Part shown: positions 45,488-53,921 of the stretch, piece by piece
Numbering within the stretch: position 1 is the first letter of the stretch
Layout: each line of letters opens with the position of its first letter
Assembly (NCBI RefSeq): GCF_023520895.1
Contig: NZ_CP026029.1
Span: forward strand, 1,054,001-1,118,000
DNA length: 64,000 nt
Direction: 5' to 3'
From: Paenibacillus sp. PK3_47
Lineage (GTDB): Bacteria; Bacillota; Bacilli; Paenibacillales; Paenibacillaceae
Notes under the pieces: model-generated
What the model was told of the DNA's origin: nothing
The model's database searches: none
The model's input: the letters and a program-made list of their open reading frames with translations, nothing else
Position numbers and translations under genes: made by a program

Positions 45488-45979
45488 TCACTCTTCTGCT
45501 GAATCAAACAGGGAGACAACCCAGCGGATGCCTTTCTGCGAAGCCTGCTGCAGAAGGCCTGCGGTTTTGTCTGCCAGCACATCCACCGCCCTCCCCTCTT
45601 CCTCGGGAATCAGAATCTGCTCGGGGGTCAATGTGCTGTAATCTTCCGCTTCTTCCTGGGGCAGGTCAGCGGAGTCAGGAGTATTGCCGCTGCCGGCACC
45701 CAGCCCCCCCGCTGAAGGCATTAGGGTATAAGCGCCTGTTGCCGGATCTACGGCAACAGGCACGTAGACATAAGCCTGCCCGCCCTGAGCCACGCCCTGG
45801 CCTTGACCGGGAGCAGCTCCCGGCGTCTGTACAGATTGGACGGTACCGGTACCTTTACTGTATCCCGGCAGGATCTGCGAATTCGAAGGTCCGCTGCCGC
45901 CGCCAAACTGCAGACCGATCAAAATTCCGATTCCCGCCCAAATTCCGACCACCGTCAGTTTTTTTCCGATCCGCGACAT
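45488..45979 (-). CDS. YqxA-position membrane protein (DUF3679-like)
   Basis: A 163-residue protein with one N-terminal transmembrane segment (LTVVGIWAGIGILIGLQFGG, residues 9-28). A Gly/Gln/Pro-rich linker and an acidic C-terminal part ending in a predicted amphipathic helix (VLADKTAGLLQQASQKGIRW) follow. It occupies the place of B. subtilis yqxA, between spoIIP and lepA; the membrane-anchor and short C-terminal layout agree. The low-complexity middle is a lineage feature. Function unknown, possibly sporulation related by position. AAAGGAGG precedes the ATG. Confidence 0.6.
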   Translation of the reverse strand: MSRIGKKLTVVGIWAGIGILIGLQFGGGSGPSNSQILPGYSKGTGTVQSVQTPGAAPGQGQGVAQGGQAYVYVPVAVDPATGAYTLMPSAGGLGAGSGNTPDSADLPQEEAEDYSTLTPEQILIPEEEGRAVDVLADKTAGLLQQASQKGIRWVVSLFDSAEE

Positions 45980-46047
45980 CAGAGGTTCCTCCTTTTTATG
46001 ACTTGCTTAGACATCATCCACCGCTACAACTTGTAAACGCACGCGCT

Positions 46048-47415
46048 TTAGGAGACCCCGGCAGAGGATTGTACAGCTTTGTCATCTGCTGTATAGTCAG
46101 GCGCAGCCGCTTTTTCAGCGTCATGATTATTCCAGTACACTTCGGCGATCGCTTCCGCCAGGACATCTGCCGTCCGTTTCAGCTCCTCGGCACTGTTATC
46201 GATCCCGCCTACTTCGATCAGCACGCTGTTAGGAGACAGGCTCTGGTTATACTCCCCGTTGTTACCGTTGCCCGAAGCTTTGCCCCAGATCCCCCGGGAC
46301 AGGCCGGGATAACGTTTCTCCAGCAGCTGGTGGATTGAATTGGAGAAGGCTTCGTTTTTCTTCCAGTTTTTATTGGCATGCCCAAGGATAAAATAGACCT
46401 GTGCGTAGCTTTTTCCGTCAATAACTGCGGTGGTTTTGCCGTGCCGCTGAGAATCACGGTGAATATCGATCAGGTCCGTCATTTCCTCGTTGGCAGCCAG
46501 CGCAGCCTTGATGGTGATCCGCGAATATTTATAGGAAAAGTTCCAGTTGTAGTCCGGCACCTCTGTTACATAATCATCCTTGGAGTGAATGGTGCCGATG
46601 CCGAGCTTCTCCAGTCTCTCTGTCAGATAGGAGCCTACCAGCATTACATTTTTGGAAGGAACAGCCGAACTGGGGTTATCACTCTGTACTCCGAGCAGCG
46701 GATTATAAGCCTCCCGGGGGTGCGAATGGTAGATCAGAATACGTTTAATGGAAGTATCTCCGGTATTCTCCCCGGCATTTTCCCGGCCGCTGCCTCCGTC
46801 ACCTCCACCGGCGTTTGCGCCGGAGTCAGGCGCCGCTGTCGGTTGGGGCGGCGGTGTGGCCGCCGCGTCCGGCTTGTCCGATCCGCTATCCGCCGGTGTA
46901 CCGGGACCTTCTGAACCTCCGGCTGTTCCCGGATCACTCTGCAGATCGTCTGCCGCTAATTCATCCGTTCCCGGATGGTAGTCTGCCGGAGCACCCGCCG
47001 TCCCCCCTGAGCCTTCCCGCAGCAGAAAAGGATCATCCGCCGCAAGACCCGGTACTTCCCGCGAGAGCAGACTTTTCGGATTGCCGGGATCGACGCTTGT
47101 CAGCATCCGGAACACAAAGGAAGTGACCTTGGGAGCCGAGAAAGCGGATGGCTCATCCCCTTTCGGCAAATGCGGCACCTCCATGCCGAGCAGCTCCATA
47201 AAGAACCCGCTCGACAGCGATGCAGCCAAACCTTTCATGGATGGAACGGGTGAGGCGTTGAGCTTCTGGCCGGCTAATCCGCCTGCCCCAAGCAGCATAA
47301 AAAACACAAGCGAACCTCCGGCCAGCAGCAGCAGTGTTCTTCCCAGTGACAGAATATCAAGCACCTTACTCCGCAGCCGGCCGATATTCCATAGCTGAAA
47401 CCATTTTTTGTTCAT
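46048..47415 (-). CDS. spoIIP: SpoIIP, stage II sporulation protein P
   Basis: A 455-residue mother-cell membrane protein. With SpoIID and SpoIIM it digests septal peptidoglycan during engulfment, as an amidase and endopeptidase. One transmembrane segment lies at about residues 25-48 (TLLLLAGGSLVFFMLLGAGG). A Pro/Gly/Ala-rich spacer (about 150-225) and the SpoIIP amidase domain starting at ILIYHSHPREAYNP follow. His ligands in HSHPRE and in a later DIHRD motif are visible. A GGAGGAGG site lies ten bases before the ATG. The spacer is longer than in B. subtilis SpoIIP. I did not find a clear sigma-E promoter. Confidence 0.95.
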   Translation of the reverse strand: MNKKWFQLWNIGRLRSKVLDILSLGRTLLLLAGGSLVFFMLLGAGGLAGQKLNASPVPSMKGLAASLSSGFFMELLGMEVPHLPKGDEPSAFSAPKVTSFVFRMLTSVDPGNPKSLLSREVPGLAADDPFLLREGSGGTAGAPADYHPGTDELAADDLQSDPGTAGGSEGPGTPADSGSDKPDAAATPPPQPTAAPDSGANAGGGDGGSGRENAGENTGDTSIKRILIYHSHPREAYNPLLGVQSDNPSSAVPSKNVMLVGSYLTERLEKLGIGTIHSKDDYVTEVPDYNWNFSYKYSRITIKAALAANEEMTDLIDIHRDSQRHGKTTAVIDGKSYAQVYFILGHANKNWKKNEAFSNSIHQLLEKRYPGLSRGIWGKASGNGNNGEYNQSLSPNSVLIEVGGIDNSAEELKRTADVLAEAIAEVYWNNHDAEKAAAPDYTADDKAVQSSAGVS

Positions 47416-47681
47416 TATTGTTATGTCCTCCTCCAGCCCTCTGTAATCTCTTATACTTCAAATCTATGAGACGGGAAGGAAGACTAGAACTGAAAGTATA
47501 GAAAGAGAGAGTAGAAGAATCAGGGCCCATGTTGAGCTTTCTTTTTAAAGAGTCTTGCTGAGAGTCCTGCTGAAAATAACTTCTATATAGGCACCTGCCG
47601 TCAACCGCACATGTTCCCAGACATATGGCAGTCGGCGCAAGAATTATGCATCCGTTAATTGCCGTTTCCCCATTCTCACGC

Positions 47682-47867
47682 TTACGGACCCTGCTTCCGT
47701 TATTTGCCGGAATTCTCTCCGTTTCTACCGCTAACAGACCGTAGTTCCGTTATTCCGCCAAAGGTTGGATAAAAAGACGCCTTTTCGGATGTAATAGCGG
47801 ATCCACGGTCCGTTACGATTCCAAAACCTACCTCCAGCGCAAAATAACGGACCTGGGGTCCGTTAGC
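47682..47867. repeat. Four-palindrome cassette between gpr and spoIIP
   Basis: Four degenerate palindromes share the anchor TCCGTTA at 47696, 47746, 47809 and 47859 (spacings 50, 63, 50). The best copy is TAACGGACC-TGG-GGTCCGTTA at 47846-47866 (a 9-bp stem). A fifth right-half anchor is at 47651. The rest of the 668-bp gap (47416-48032) shows no gene. The cassette lies between the gpr terminator and spoIIP and shares its spacing with the cassettes at 55955 and 59425. Confidence 0.8.
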
Positions 47868-48032
47868 ATTAGTACTGTCAAGTATCCAATAGGTTCTGGT
47901 GCGCGTGAGGCGTCGGGTTGGAGCCGGTAATCATTAACGCGGAGTCTTATGAAAAGAAGTCTGTTGAGACTTTCTCGACAGCCTGAGTTTTCCCTTTCAT
48001 CCTTGCCCAAGCCCCAGGCATGCGGTAACAAT

Positions 48033-48077
48033 AAAAAGCCCGCGCAGGCATCGCCATACGGCGCCTTCGCGGGCTTT
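48033..48077 (-). terminator. Intrinsic terminator after gpr
   Basis: AAAGCCCGCG pairs with CGCGGGCTTT, with an inner stem possible. TTTTTATTG follows on the minus strand. Confidence 0.9.
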
Positions 48078-48083
48078 CAATTG

Positions 48084-49097
48084 TCAATGCGTATAAGCTC
48101 CGACATTGCCGGGGTCCACCGCATCATGCAGCGCGGCATTCAGCCCGCTGGCGACGATATTGGCAATCTCCTCAATAAATTCATCGATCTCCTTGGGAGT
48201 CACGATGAGGTCATGCCCCAGCGGCTCCAGCACCTCTTTAACCAGCGCCAGCCGCTCCTGCTCGGAAATATCATCCAGCAGCCCCATGATTTCTTTGGTG
48301 TGCGCCGCGCCTTCCCCCATCTGGCCGAAATGGTTCTTCATCATTTCCAGCACATTGTTTACAATAGTTGAAGCGTAACAAACGGTAGGGACACCGATCG
48401 CTATGCAGGGAACCCCCAGAATCTCCTTCGTCAGGCCGCGGCGTTTATTGCCGATTCCCGAACCGGGATGAATGCCGATATCGGCAATTTGAATTGTCGT
48501 ATTGATCCGCTCCAGTGAACGGGACGCCAATGCATCAATCGCTATGATGACATCCGGCTTCGTGCGGTCGACGATCCCCTGTACAACCTCACTGGATTCT
48601 ATACCGGTCAGGCCCAGCACACCCGGAGCAATCGCACTCACCTTGCGGTAACCCGGAGATACCTGATCCGGAACGAGTTCAAAAAACTGCCGGGTAACCA
48701 GCGCATTCTCGACCACCAGCGGACCGAGGGAGTCAGGCGTCACATTCCAGTTGCCGAGGCCCACAATCAGTACAGAGGAGTTCTTGTTAATGCCGATTCT
48801 GGCCAGAAACTGCTCAAATTCGCGGGCAAAGACAATCGATACTTTCTGCTGCAGGCCCGTATCCCCGCCGCGCAGCGCCGGAACTTCAAGTGTTACATAA
48901 TTTCCGAGAGCACGCCCGATGGCCTGGGAGCCGGCGGCAGTAGCTACTCCAAGCCGGGTAACTTTGATTCCATCCGCTTCCTCCACTTCCTCATTCACAC
49001 CTGGAATCGGTGTTTTCTGCGGTCCCTGGGCCATCTCTTTTGCTTCCACAGCCAAGTCCGTCCGTACTGAATACAGCTGAAGATCCAGTTCCATCAC
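48084..49097 (-). CDS. gpr: GPR germination protease
   Basis: A 337-residue (or 336 from the ATG at 49094) aspartic-like protease that degrades small acid-soluble spore proteins during germination. The conserved start (LYSVRTDLAVEAKE), VTRLGVATAAGSQAIGR, VGLGNWNVTPDSLGP and the GSGIGNKRRGL block identify it. It is made as a tetrameric zymogen in the forespore. GTG (49097) and ATG (49094) are adjacent starts behind AAGGAGG. A good forespore-type promoter lies 51-82 bp upstream. It is followed by spoIIP as in B. subtilis. Confidence 0.97.
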   Translation of the reverse strand: MMELDLQLYSVRTDLAVEAKEMAQGPQKTPIPGVNEEVEEADGIKVTRLGVATAAGSQAIGRALGNYVTLEVPALRGGDTGLQQKVSIVFAREFEQFLARIGINKNSSVLIVGLGNWNVTPDSLGPLVVENALVTRQFFELVPDQVSPGYRKVSAIAPGVLGLTGIESSEVVQGIVDRTKPDVIIAIDALASRSLERINTTIQIADIGIHPGSGIGNKRRGLTKEILGVPCIAIGVPTVCYASTIVNNVLEMMKNHFGQMGEGAAHTKEIMGLLDDISEQERLALVKEVLEPLGHDLIVTPKEIDEFIEEIANIVASGLNAALHDAVDPGNVGAYTH

Positions 49098-49148
49098 ACG
49101 TTCAGCCTCCTTATAATTGTATAGAGCATATGCTTTGCTATTTGCCGA

Positions 49149-49179
49149 TAGTGTGCGGGAGAACGGACCGGTTTATACA
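49149..49179 (-). promoter_or_regulatory. Candidate sigma-G/sigma-F promoter of gpr
   Basis: On the minus strand TGTATAAA (49179-49172), 16 bp, then CACACTA (49155-49149), one change from the CATNNTA-type forespore -10. It lies 51 bp upstream of the gpr start, consistent with forespore expression. Confidence 0.55.
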
Positions 49180-49283
49180 ATCCGCTAAGCTTTAATTCAA
49201 ATTTTAAAAGAAGCCTTTCCTCCGCCACACTGCCAAGGGCTCAATATTTCTGTTTTTGAAAGGCTGCTCCTATGCTTTTTATG

Positions 49284-49312
49284 TTGCAATTTGCTAGCAG
49301 TCATGCTAAGAT
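49284..49312 (+). promoter_or_regulatory. Sigma-A promoter of rpsT
   Basis: TTGCAA (49284-49289), 17 bp, TAAGAT (49307-49312), 59 bp before the S20 start codon. Confidence 0.65.
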
Positions 49313-49371
49313 ATTTTAAGTTGTGAATCATTTGATGATTTCGAATGAATGTCTTCCAGGAGGTGAATGCA

Positions 49372-49644
49372 ATGCCAAATATCAAATCCGCCGTTAAACG
49401 CGTCAAGACGACCGAAAAACGCCGCGCACTGAACGCTTCCCAGAAATCCGCGCTTCGTACAGCTGTGAAAACTGCTGATGTAGCACTGACAGGAACGGAA
49501 GTTGAAACTGCTCAAGCTGCTTTCCAAGCTGCTTCCAAAAAGCTGGACAAGGCCGTAACTAAAGGTCTGGTTCATAAAAATGCGGCTGCCCGCAAAAAAT
49601 CCCGCTTGGCGAAGAAATTGAACGCTCTGAAGGCTCAAGCTTAA
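49372..49644 (+). CDS. rpsT: Ribosomal protein S20
   Basis: A 90-residue primary-binding small-subunit protein, very rich in Lys, Arg and Ala and all helical, contacting 16S rRNA. Typical [18 protein letters not shown] start. The ATG at 49372 follows AGGAGGTGAATGCA; an in-frame ATG at 49345 is not supported by a site. It runs opposite to holA and gpr, as in B. subtilis. It has a promoter and a terminator of its own. Confidence 0.98.
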   Translation: MPNIKSAVKRVKTTEKRRALNASQKSALRTAVKTADVALTGTEVETAQAAFQAASKKLDKAVTKGLVHKNAAARKKSRLAKKLNALKAQA

Positions 49645-49677
49645 GCCAAGAGCGACATTCATAATGAGCACTATAAG

Positions 49678-49714
49678 AACCTGACCGCTATGCTGCATAC
49701 GGTTAGGTTTTTTT
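49678..49714 (+). terminator. Intrinsic terminator after rpsT
   Basis: AACCTGACCG pairs with CGGTTAGGTT (one wobble) around 12 bases and is followed by TTTTTTT. Confidence 0.92.
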
Positions 49715-49738
49715 GTGCTTTAATATGTGCCTTAACGG

Positions 49739-49784
49739 AAACAGCCTTCCCTCTCCGCAGCTAGCGAAAAAAGGAAGGCTGTTT
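49739..49784 (-). terminator. Hairpin after holA
   Basis: AAACAGCCTTCC and GGAAGGCTGTTT form a perfect 12-bp stem with a 22-base loop, 22 bp past the holA stop. No long T-run follows on the minus strand, but the stem is strong. Confidence 0.7.
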
Positions 49785-49806
49785 GTCTTTCAGTAACCGC
49801 CGGGGT

Positions 49807-50826
49807 TCAGGCACCCAGCCGGAGCATGAACAGCTCCAGCCCCAGAACCTTGTCTATAGCCCCCGTCTTCATCTGGACATCCAAATCGGCCAGGATGCTC
49901 ATAATCTGGCGCAGTCTTTGACTGTCGAATTTACGGGCCTGCTCGCCTGCCAGCTTGACGGCATACGGATGCAGCCCGAGCTGCGAGGCGATCTGGCCCT
50001 GGGAATAACTGAGCGCCGACAAATCCTTGACCTGCAGAATAATCCGGAACTGCCTGGCAATCAGCGCGGCAATCTTAATCGGCTCCTCACGCTGCTTCAG
50101 CAGCTCATACAGCGTATTAAGGGCCTTGTCCAGCCGCAGGTTGGCTATATCCTCTACAAGTGTGAACACATTCTGTTCCGTGCCCCTGTGCACCAGGCTC
50201 TCCACATCTGCCGGCGTAACCGTACCGCCCTGGCCGGCGAACAGGCTCAGCTTGTCCATCTCTGCAGACAAGCCCTGCAGACCAGTGCCGGCATTGGCCA
50301 CCAATGCCTCCGGAGTCCCAGGCGCCGTGCTGCAGCCCCGGTCCCGGAATCCCTTCTCCACCCAGCGCAGCAGTTCTTCTGCACCCAGCGGGTTAAAGGC
50401 CAGCACCGTCCCGGCAGCCTTGGCTGCCTTGACGATTTTTTTGCGTTCATCCAGCTTGTCATTGTTGACCATAAACACGATAACACTGAATTCAGCCGGA
50501 TGCTGCATATACTCGCTGAGCAGCTCTACGCGGTGCTCAATCTTCGCACTTTCCTTGCCCGCTGTGAACAGGGAAGCATCACGTACCAGCAGCAGCTTGC
50601 GCTCTACCATAAACGGCACTGTCTCCGCTTCTTCCACCACTGCCTGCACCGGCGTCTCGGAAAGATCAAAGGGGATTACTGCAAAATCCCGATCCTCTTT
50701 GGCGATCAGATGATCCTCCAGAAAGGCTGCAAATTCATTCATCCGGAACTTCTCACTGCCGTAAAGAACATAGAGCGGTGATATTTTCCCCTGCTTGATG
50801 TCTTTGGCCGCCGTTTTGGCATCCAT
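49807..50826 (-). CDS. holA: DNA polymerase III delta subunit
   Basis: A 339-residue clamp-loader subunit that opens the beta sliding clamp. The three-domain AAA+-like chain starts MDAKTAAKDIKQGKISPLYVLYGSE. It has the degenerate P-loop region typical of delta, without a functional Walker A. A C-terminal helical collar follows (EEPIKIAALIARQFRIILQVKDL). AAAGGAAGTGGCAGG precedes the ATG. The usual neighbour comEC is not in the window; an ECF sigma pair lies upstream instead. Confidence 0.95.
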   Translation of the reverse strand: MDAKTAAKDIKQGKISPLYVLYGSEKFRMNEFAAFLEDHLIAKEDRDFAVIPFDLSETPVQAVVEEAETVPFMVERKLLLVRDASLFTAGKESAKIEHRVELLSEYMQHPAEFSVIVFMVNNDKLDERKKIVKAAKAAGTVLAFNPLGAEELLRWVEKGFRDRGCSTAPGTPEALVANAGTGLQGLSAEMDKLSLFAGQGGTVTPADVESLVHRGTEQNVFTLVEDIANLRLDKALNTLYELLKQREEPIKIAALIARQFRIILQVKDLSALSYSQGQIASQLGLHPYAVKLAGEQARKFDSQRLRQIMSILADLDVQMKTGAIDKVLGLELFMLRLGA

Positions 50827-50927
50827 CCTGCCACTTCCTTTTCCACTTCATTCCTTGCCCAGCCGTTCAACTGAACCGTTCTTATATTCTAACAAAAATG
50901 CCCCGGCAATGATATCTTTGCACACGC

Positions 50928-50972
50928 AAAAACGGAGCAGCTCCGGCAGCCATGGCCAAAGTTGCTCCGTTT
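50928..50972 (-). terminator. Terminator-like hairpin between MITE and holA
   Basis: AAACGGAGCA pairs with TGCTCCGTTT (perfect 10 bp) around 23 bases. TTTTTG follows on the minus strand. It may have been the terminator of the anti-sigma gene before the element at 51109-51361 arrived. Confidence 0.6.
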
Positions 50973-51108
50973 CAGCGGCGCATCTATATAAACGACGGAA
51001 GGAAAAGCTCTAGAAACTCCCCTTCCGCCGGTCATACCGATGGTTCTCGCGGTTCGTCAATTCCTGTCCTTACCTTAGCATATTCCGGACCCCCGCAAAA
51101 AGTTCCGT

Positions 51109-51361
51109 TATATAGATTGAACTTGTAATTTTCTATTCTGGGACTGGGATGACTCCAGAGAATGTTTGGACTTCCGGCCGCTGTTGCCGTAAGAATTTCT
51201 TGATTTGTACTGCTTTCCGCAGTTGAAACCCGGTGATGCCTACGCTTTCGAAGCGAGCTTTCCTACGGAAAGCTTTCAGGCGGACACTATCGCTCCTACA
51301 GTTCCAAACTTCTCCTCCGTCACTTTCCCCTAATATCATATTTTTAAGTTCAATCTATATA
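51109..51361. mobile_element. MITE-like element with 16-bp terminal inverted repeats
   Basis: A 253-bp segment bounded by perfect 16-bp inverted repeats, TATATAGATTGAACTT at 51109-51124 and its complement at 51346-51361. If the element is taken as starting at TATAGATT, a TA flanks each side, like the TA target duplication of IS630/mariner-type elements. It has no open frame of note. Inside, AGCTTTCC-TAC-GGAAAGCT (51256-51274) is a perfect hairpin. It ends five bases from the anti-sigma stop. The other 280 bp of this gap (50827-51108) hold only the hairpin at 50928. Confidence 0.65.
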
Positions 51362-51366
51362 TACTA

Positions 51367-52626
51367 TTATTTATTGCCGGCCCCTGCACCCGGCGTAGGC
51401 ATAGCTTCTGGCTCTGCAGACGCCGATGCCTGCGGTGAGGCCGAAGGTGAAGCAGCAGTCTCGGGCGCGGTATACACCTTGGAGATTTCCGCTCCATCCT
51501 GCAGTGTCACATAGGTGAACTGCCGTCCGTCTTCCGACCAGGTCCCTGACACCCACGTGCCTTCCAGGGGCAGAGAAGTCACTGCCGTCCGTTCCTCCTG
51601 TATGCCGCTGGCGGGGAGGGCGTAAATGACCAGCTGCTGCCCGGCCAGCTCTGCGGCGTAACGACCGTCCGGAGAACTCCACGAATCCTCTTCCACCATA
51701 GCAGGCAGCATGCTCATAATTCCCATATCCGCGCTGCGGGCCGGAGGGGAATCCTCCTGCTTCGCTGCATCATTGTCAGCTGTATCGCTGCTTTCGATCC
51801 TGGACATACTATCGCCGGCTTGACCTTCATCAGCCGTATCTGCCGCACCAGCCGGAGCGGTTGGAGCTGCCGTCTTGTGTGCTGCCGGCGGCACCTTGCT
51901 GCGTACTGCCGGAGCTTCACTCGCGGCCGGAGCCTGCTCGGCCCTTTGGGTAGGTGCTGCAGACGGTTCAGCCGGGCCTGCATCACGGGCCGTATTCTGG
52001 TCAAGGTTCCCGGCGTATGCAGTCACTTCCGGTACTGCATTCTGCATCTCAGGGTCAGCCGCATTGTTCCCGGCACTATTCTCTGCACCGTTCCCGGCAC
52101 CATTCTCGGCACCCTTCTCATATGCAGCCTCTGATTCCGTAGCCATCTTGTTCATCGCCGCATCATCACTGCTTGTTTCCGCAGCCTGATACAGAGACTG
52201 TTCTACTTCCGCCTGCGGAAGGCTGTCAGGCATATTAAAGACTGCTATAAAAAGAATAACCGCCGCCGCCACTGCTCCTATGCCTGTCCGGGCCGCCATG
52301 GAGGTGCCCTTCGAAGCGGTTTTGCCGCGGTTGCTTTTGCGTGTAATAGGCACTACCTTGCCCGAATCTTCTTCACTAACCATGCTCTGCTGCTGAATAT
52401 CCTGATCCAGCTTGTCAAGCTGAGGCAGAATCGAGTCAACCAGACTAAAGGGTGGTTTCACGTCCGGCAGCTGCTCAAGTTCCTGGGAGAGCAGCGTCAG
52501 CCGGTCAAAGACATCCGCGCAGGAAGGACAATTATCGATATGACGGAACATTTCAATGATTTCGTCCTGACTCAAGTCATGATCCAGATAGCGGTGCATC
52601 CATTCCATCACCTCCGCGCATTTCAT
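51367..52626 (-). CDS. Zinc-finger anti-sigma factor with extracellular sensor part
   Basis: A 419-residue single-pass membrane protein. The N-terminal zf-HC2 anti-sigma domain has the HIDNCPSC zinc motif (about residues 30-37). A transmembrane segment follows at about 115-135 (GAVAAAVILFIAVF). A long Ala/Glu/Asn/Pro-rich linker and a C-terminal part with WD40/PD40-like features (SSPDGRYAAELAGQQLVIY, SEDGRQFTYVTL) complete it. It should hold the adjacent sigma factor at the membrane. Its ATG overlaps the sigma stop by four bases (ATGA). Confidence 0.85.
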   Translation of the reverse strand: MKCAEVMEWMHRYLDHDLSQDEIIEMFRHIDNCPSCADVFDRLTLLSQELEQLPDVKPPFSLVDSILPQLDKLDQDIQQQSMVSEEDSGKVVPITRKSNRGKTASKGTSMAARTGIGAVAAAVILFIAVFNMPDSLPQAEVEQSLYQAAETSSDDAAMNKMATESEAAYEKGAENGAGNGAENSAGNNAADPEMQNAVPEVTAYAGNLDQNTARDAGPAEPSAAPTQRAEQAPAASEAPAVRSKVPPAAHKTAAPTAPAGAADTADEGQAGDSMSRIESSDTADNDAAKQEDSPPARSADMGIMSMLPAMVEEDSWSSPDGRYAAELAGQQLVIYALPASGIQEERTAVTSLPLEGTWVSGTWSEDGRQFTYVTLQDGAEISKVYTAPETAASPSASPQASASAEPEAMPTPGAGAGNK

Positions 52627-53174
52627 CCTGATACACCACCTTTCTGATACTCCTGTAGTCTATTCTGCAGCTGCTGCCTTGCCCTGAACAGGTAGGATTT
52701 CACCGTGTTAAGCGGCAGGTCCAGACAGTCTGCAATCTCGTTGTAGGAAAAATCCTGCAAATAACGCAGTACAATCACCGTACGGTGATGCTCCGGGAGC
52801 TGGTCAATCGCCTCGCGGATATCCTCCGCCAGATAGCCGGACAAGACCTCGCGCTCCACATTATGTTTATTGTCCTGGAATACCATTTCGTGTTCATCAA
52901 TCGAAACGGTCGGCTTTGAACGCCTGAATTTGTCAATGCAAATATTGGTCACGATCCGCTGAACCCATGTTTTGAACTGGGCCTTCTCTTCATAGGAACC
53001 AATTTTGGTATACACTCTGATGAGCGCTTCCTGTGATGCATCCAGAGCGTCCTGTTCATTATGCAAAATGTAGAAGGCCGTTTTGTAGACATGCCCTTCA
53101 ATTTCTCGCAATAGGGTGATTAGAGCGTCGCGATCGCCCGCTTGAGCGGCTCTGATGAGTCCCTGCTCCACCAC
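52623..53174 (-). CDS. ECF RNA polymerase sigma factor (second pair, SigW-like)
   Basis: A 183-residue ECF sigma factor. Region 2 has ALDASQEALIRVYTKI and FKTWVQRIVTNICIDKFR. Region 4 has YNEIADCLDLPLNTVKSYLFRAR. The GTG at 53174 follows GAGGGGGAACCTTC. It is translationally coupled to the zinc-finger anti-sigma gene. An ECF-type promoter candidate lies about 30-57 bp upstream, so it is probably self-activated. Confidence 0.95.
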   Translation of the reverse strand: MVEQGLIRAAQAGDRDALITLLREIEGHVYKTAFYILHNEQDALDASQEALIRVYTKIGSYEEKAQFKTWVQRIVTNICIDKFRRSKPTVSIDEHEMVFQDNKHNVEREVLSGYLAEDIREAIDQLPEHHRTVIVLRYLQDFSYNEIADCLDLPLNTVKSYLFRARQQLQNRLQEYQKGGVSG

Positions 53175-53204
53175 GAAGGTTCCCCCTCTCTATGCAATCT
53201 TACT

Positions 53205-53231
53205 GACGCGCAAGACTGCGGATTTGTTGCA
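53205..53231 (-). promoter_or_regulatory. Candidate ECF promoter for the second sigma pair
   Basis: On the minus strand TGCAAC (53231-53226), 17 bp, CGTC (53208-53205), like the sigma-W-class AAC-N16/17-CGT pattern. It differs from the GAACC type in front of the other two sigma genes. Confidence 0.4.
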
Positions 53232-53401
53232 AGCCTGTAATGCTTATTTTTAGAATACCAAACTTTACATATTACGTCTTATTGGGATCAGCGGTTTCAG
53301 CCCGGGGCTGCCCCGTACAGCCGGCAATCCTTACTAAGCATACAAGGGTGGCGTGCATTCTTCAAACATTCTTTTGCAAAACTTTGTTACAAAAATGCAA
53401 T

Positions 53402-53425
53402 AAAAAAAGCCCACCAAGTGAGCTT
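53402..53425 (-). terminator. Intrinsic terminator after the 77-residue gene
   Basis: On the minus strand AAGCTCAC-TTG-GTGGGCTT (one wobble) runs into TTTTTTT. Confidence 0.75.
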
Positions 53426-53460
53426 CGGGGAAATCCTGCAGAGCTAAACATCATTACTTC

Positions 53461-53694
53461 CTATTTGTAGAGATTGGTCTTGCAAAGCAGCAGAACCGCA
53501 TAATTGTCCTTGTTATCATCATCGACGATATAGGCTTCCCCGTACTCAAAAATATGCGGATTATTGCAGTTGCGCTCCAGCTTGTAAATCTGCCCTTCTG
53601 TTACCCTGCACCCGTAACCGCCGCAGGCGATTTCTACATATTCCGCTTCCTCCTCGGAAGCCGGACTTAGCATCCTGTTATTATAAGAAGACAT
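53461..53694 (-). CDS. Small unknown protein, 77 residues
   Basis: I do not recognise it. From the ATG at 53694 (GGGAGTGAACAAA ahead) it encodes an acidic protein. The middle is Gly/Cys-containing (EYVEIACGGYGCRVTEGQIY), then KLERNCNNPHIFEYGEAYIVDDDNKDNYAVLL and the C-terminus CKTNLYK. There is no signal peptide or transmembrane segment. Three or four Cys residues could bind a metal. It has its own terminator and is monocistronic between the sigma pair and eda. An in-frame upstream ATG at 53766 lacks a ribosome site. Confidence 0.55.
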   Translation of the reverse strand: MSSYNNRMLSPASEEEAEYVEIACGGYGCRVTEGQIYKLERNCNNPHIFEYGEAYIVDDDNKDNYAVLLLCKTNLYK

Positions 53695-53855
53695 TTTGTT
53701 CACTCCCGGCAGGTTATTGAGAACTCGGAGAGGTTGTCCCCGACTTTTCAAGGCAGCCTTCTTCAATACTATAGTCTACTTTTTTCCTGCTTATTCTATA
53801 CACCTCCCGCTACCGGCATGCCAACTATCCGCACATAGGTACTTCCTGATACGCC

Positions 53856-53893
53856 AAAAAAAGCCGTACAACTGTTATCCAGTCATACGGCCT
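53856..53893 (-). terminator. Intrinsic terminator after eda
   Basis: On the minus strand GCCGTA...TACGGC with an inner ACTG/CAGT stem is followed by TTTTTTTG. It lies 28 bp after the eda stop. Confidence 0.85.
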
Positions 53894-53921
53894 TAATATG
53901 AAATGCTTTTGGCAGCACGTA

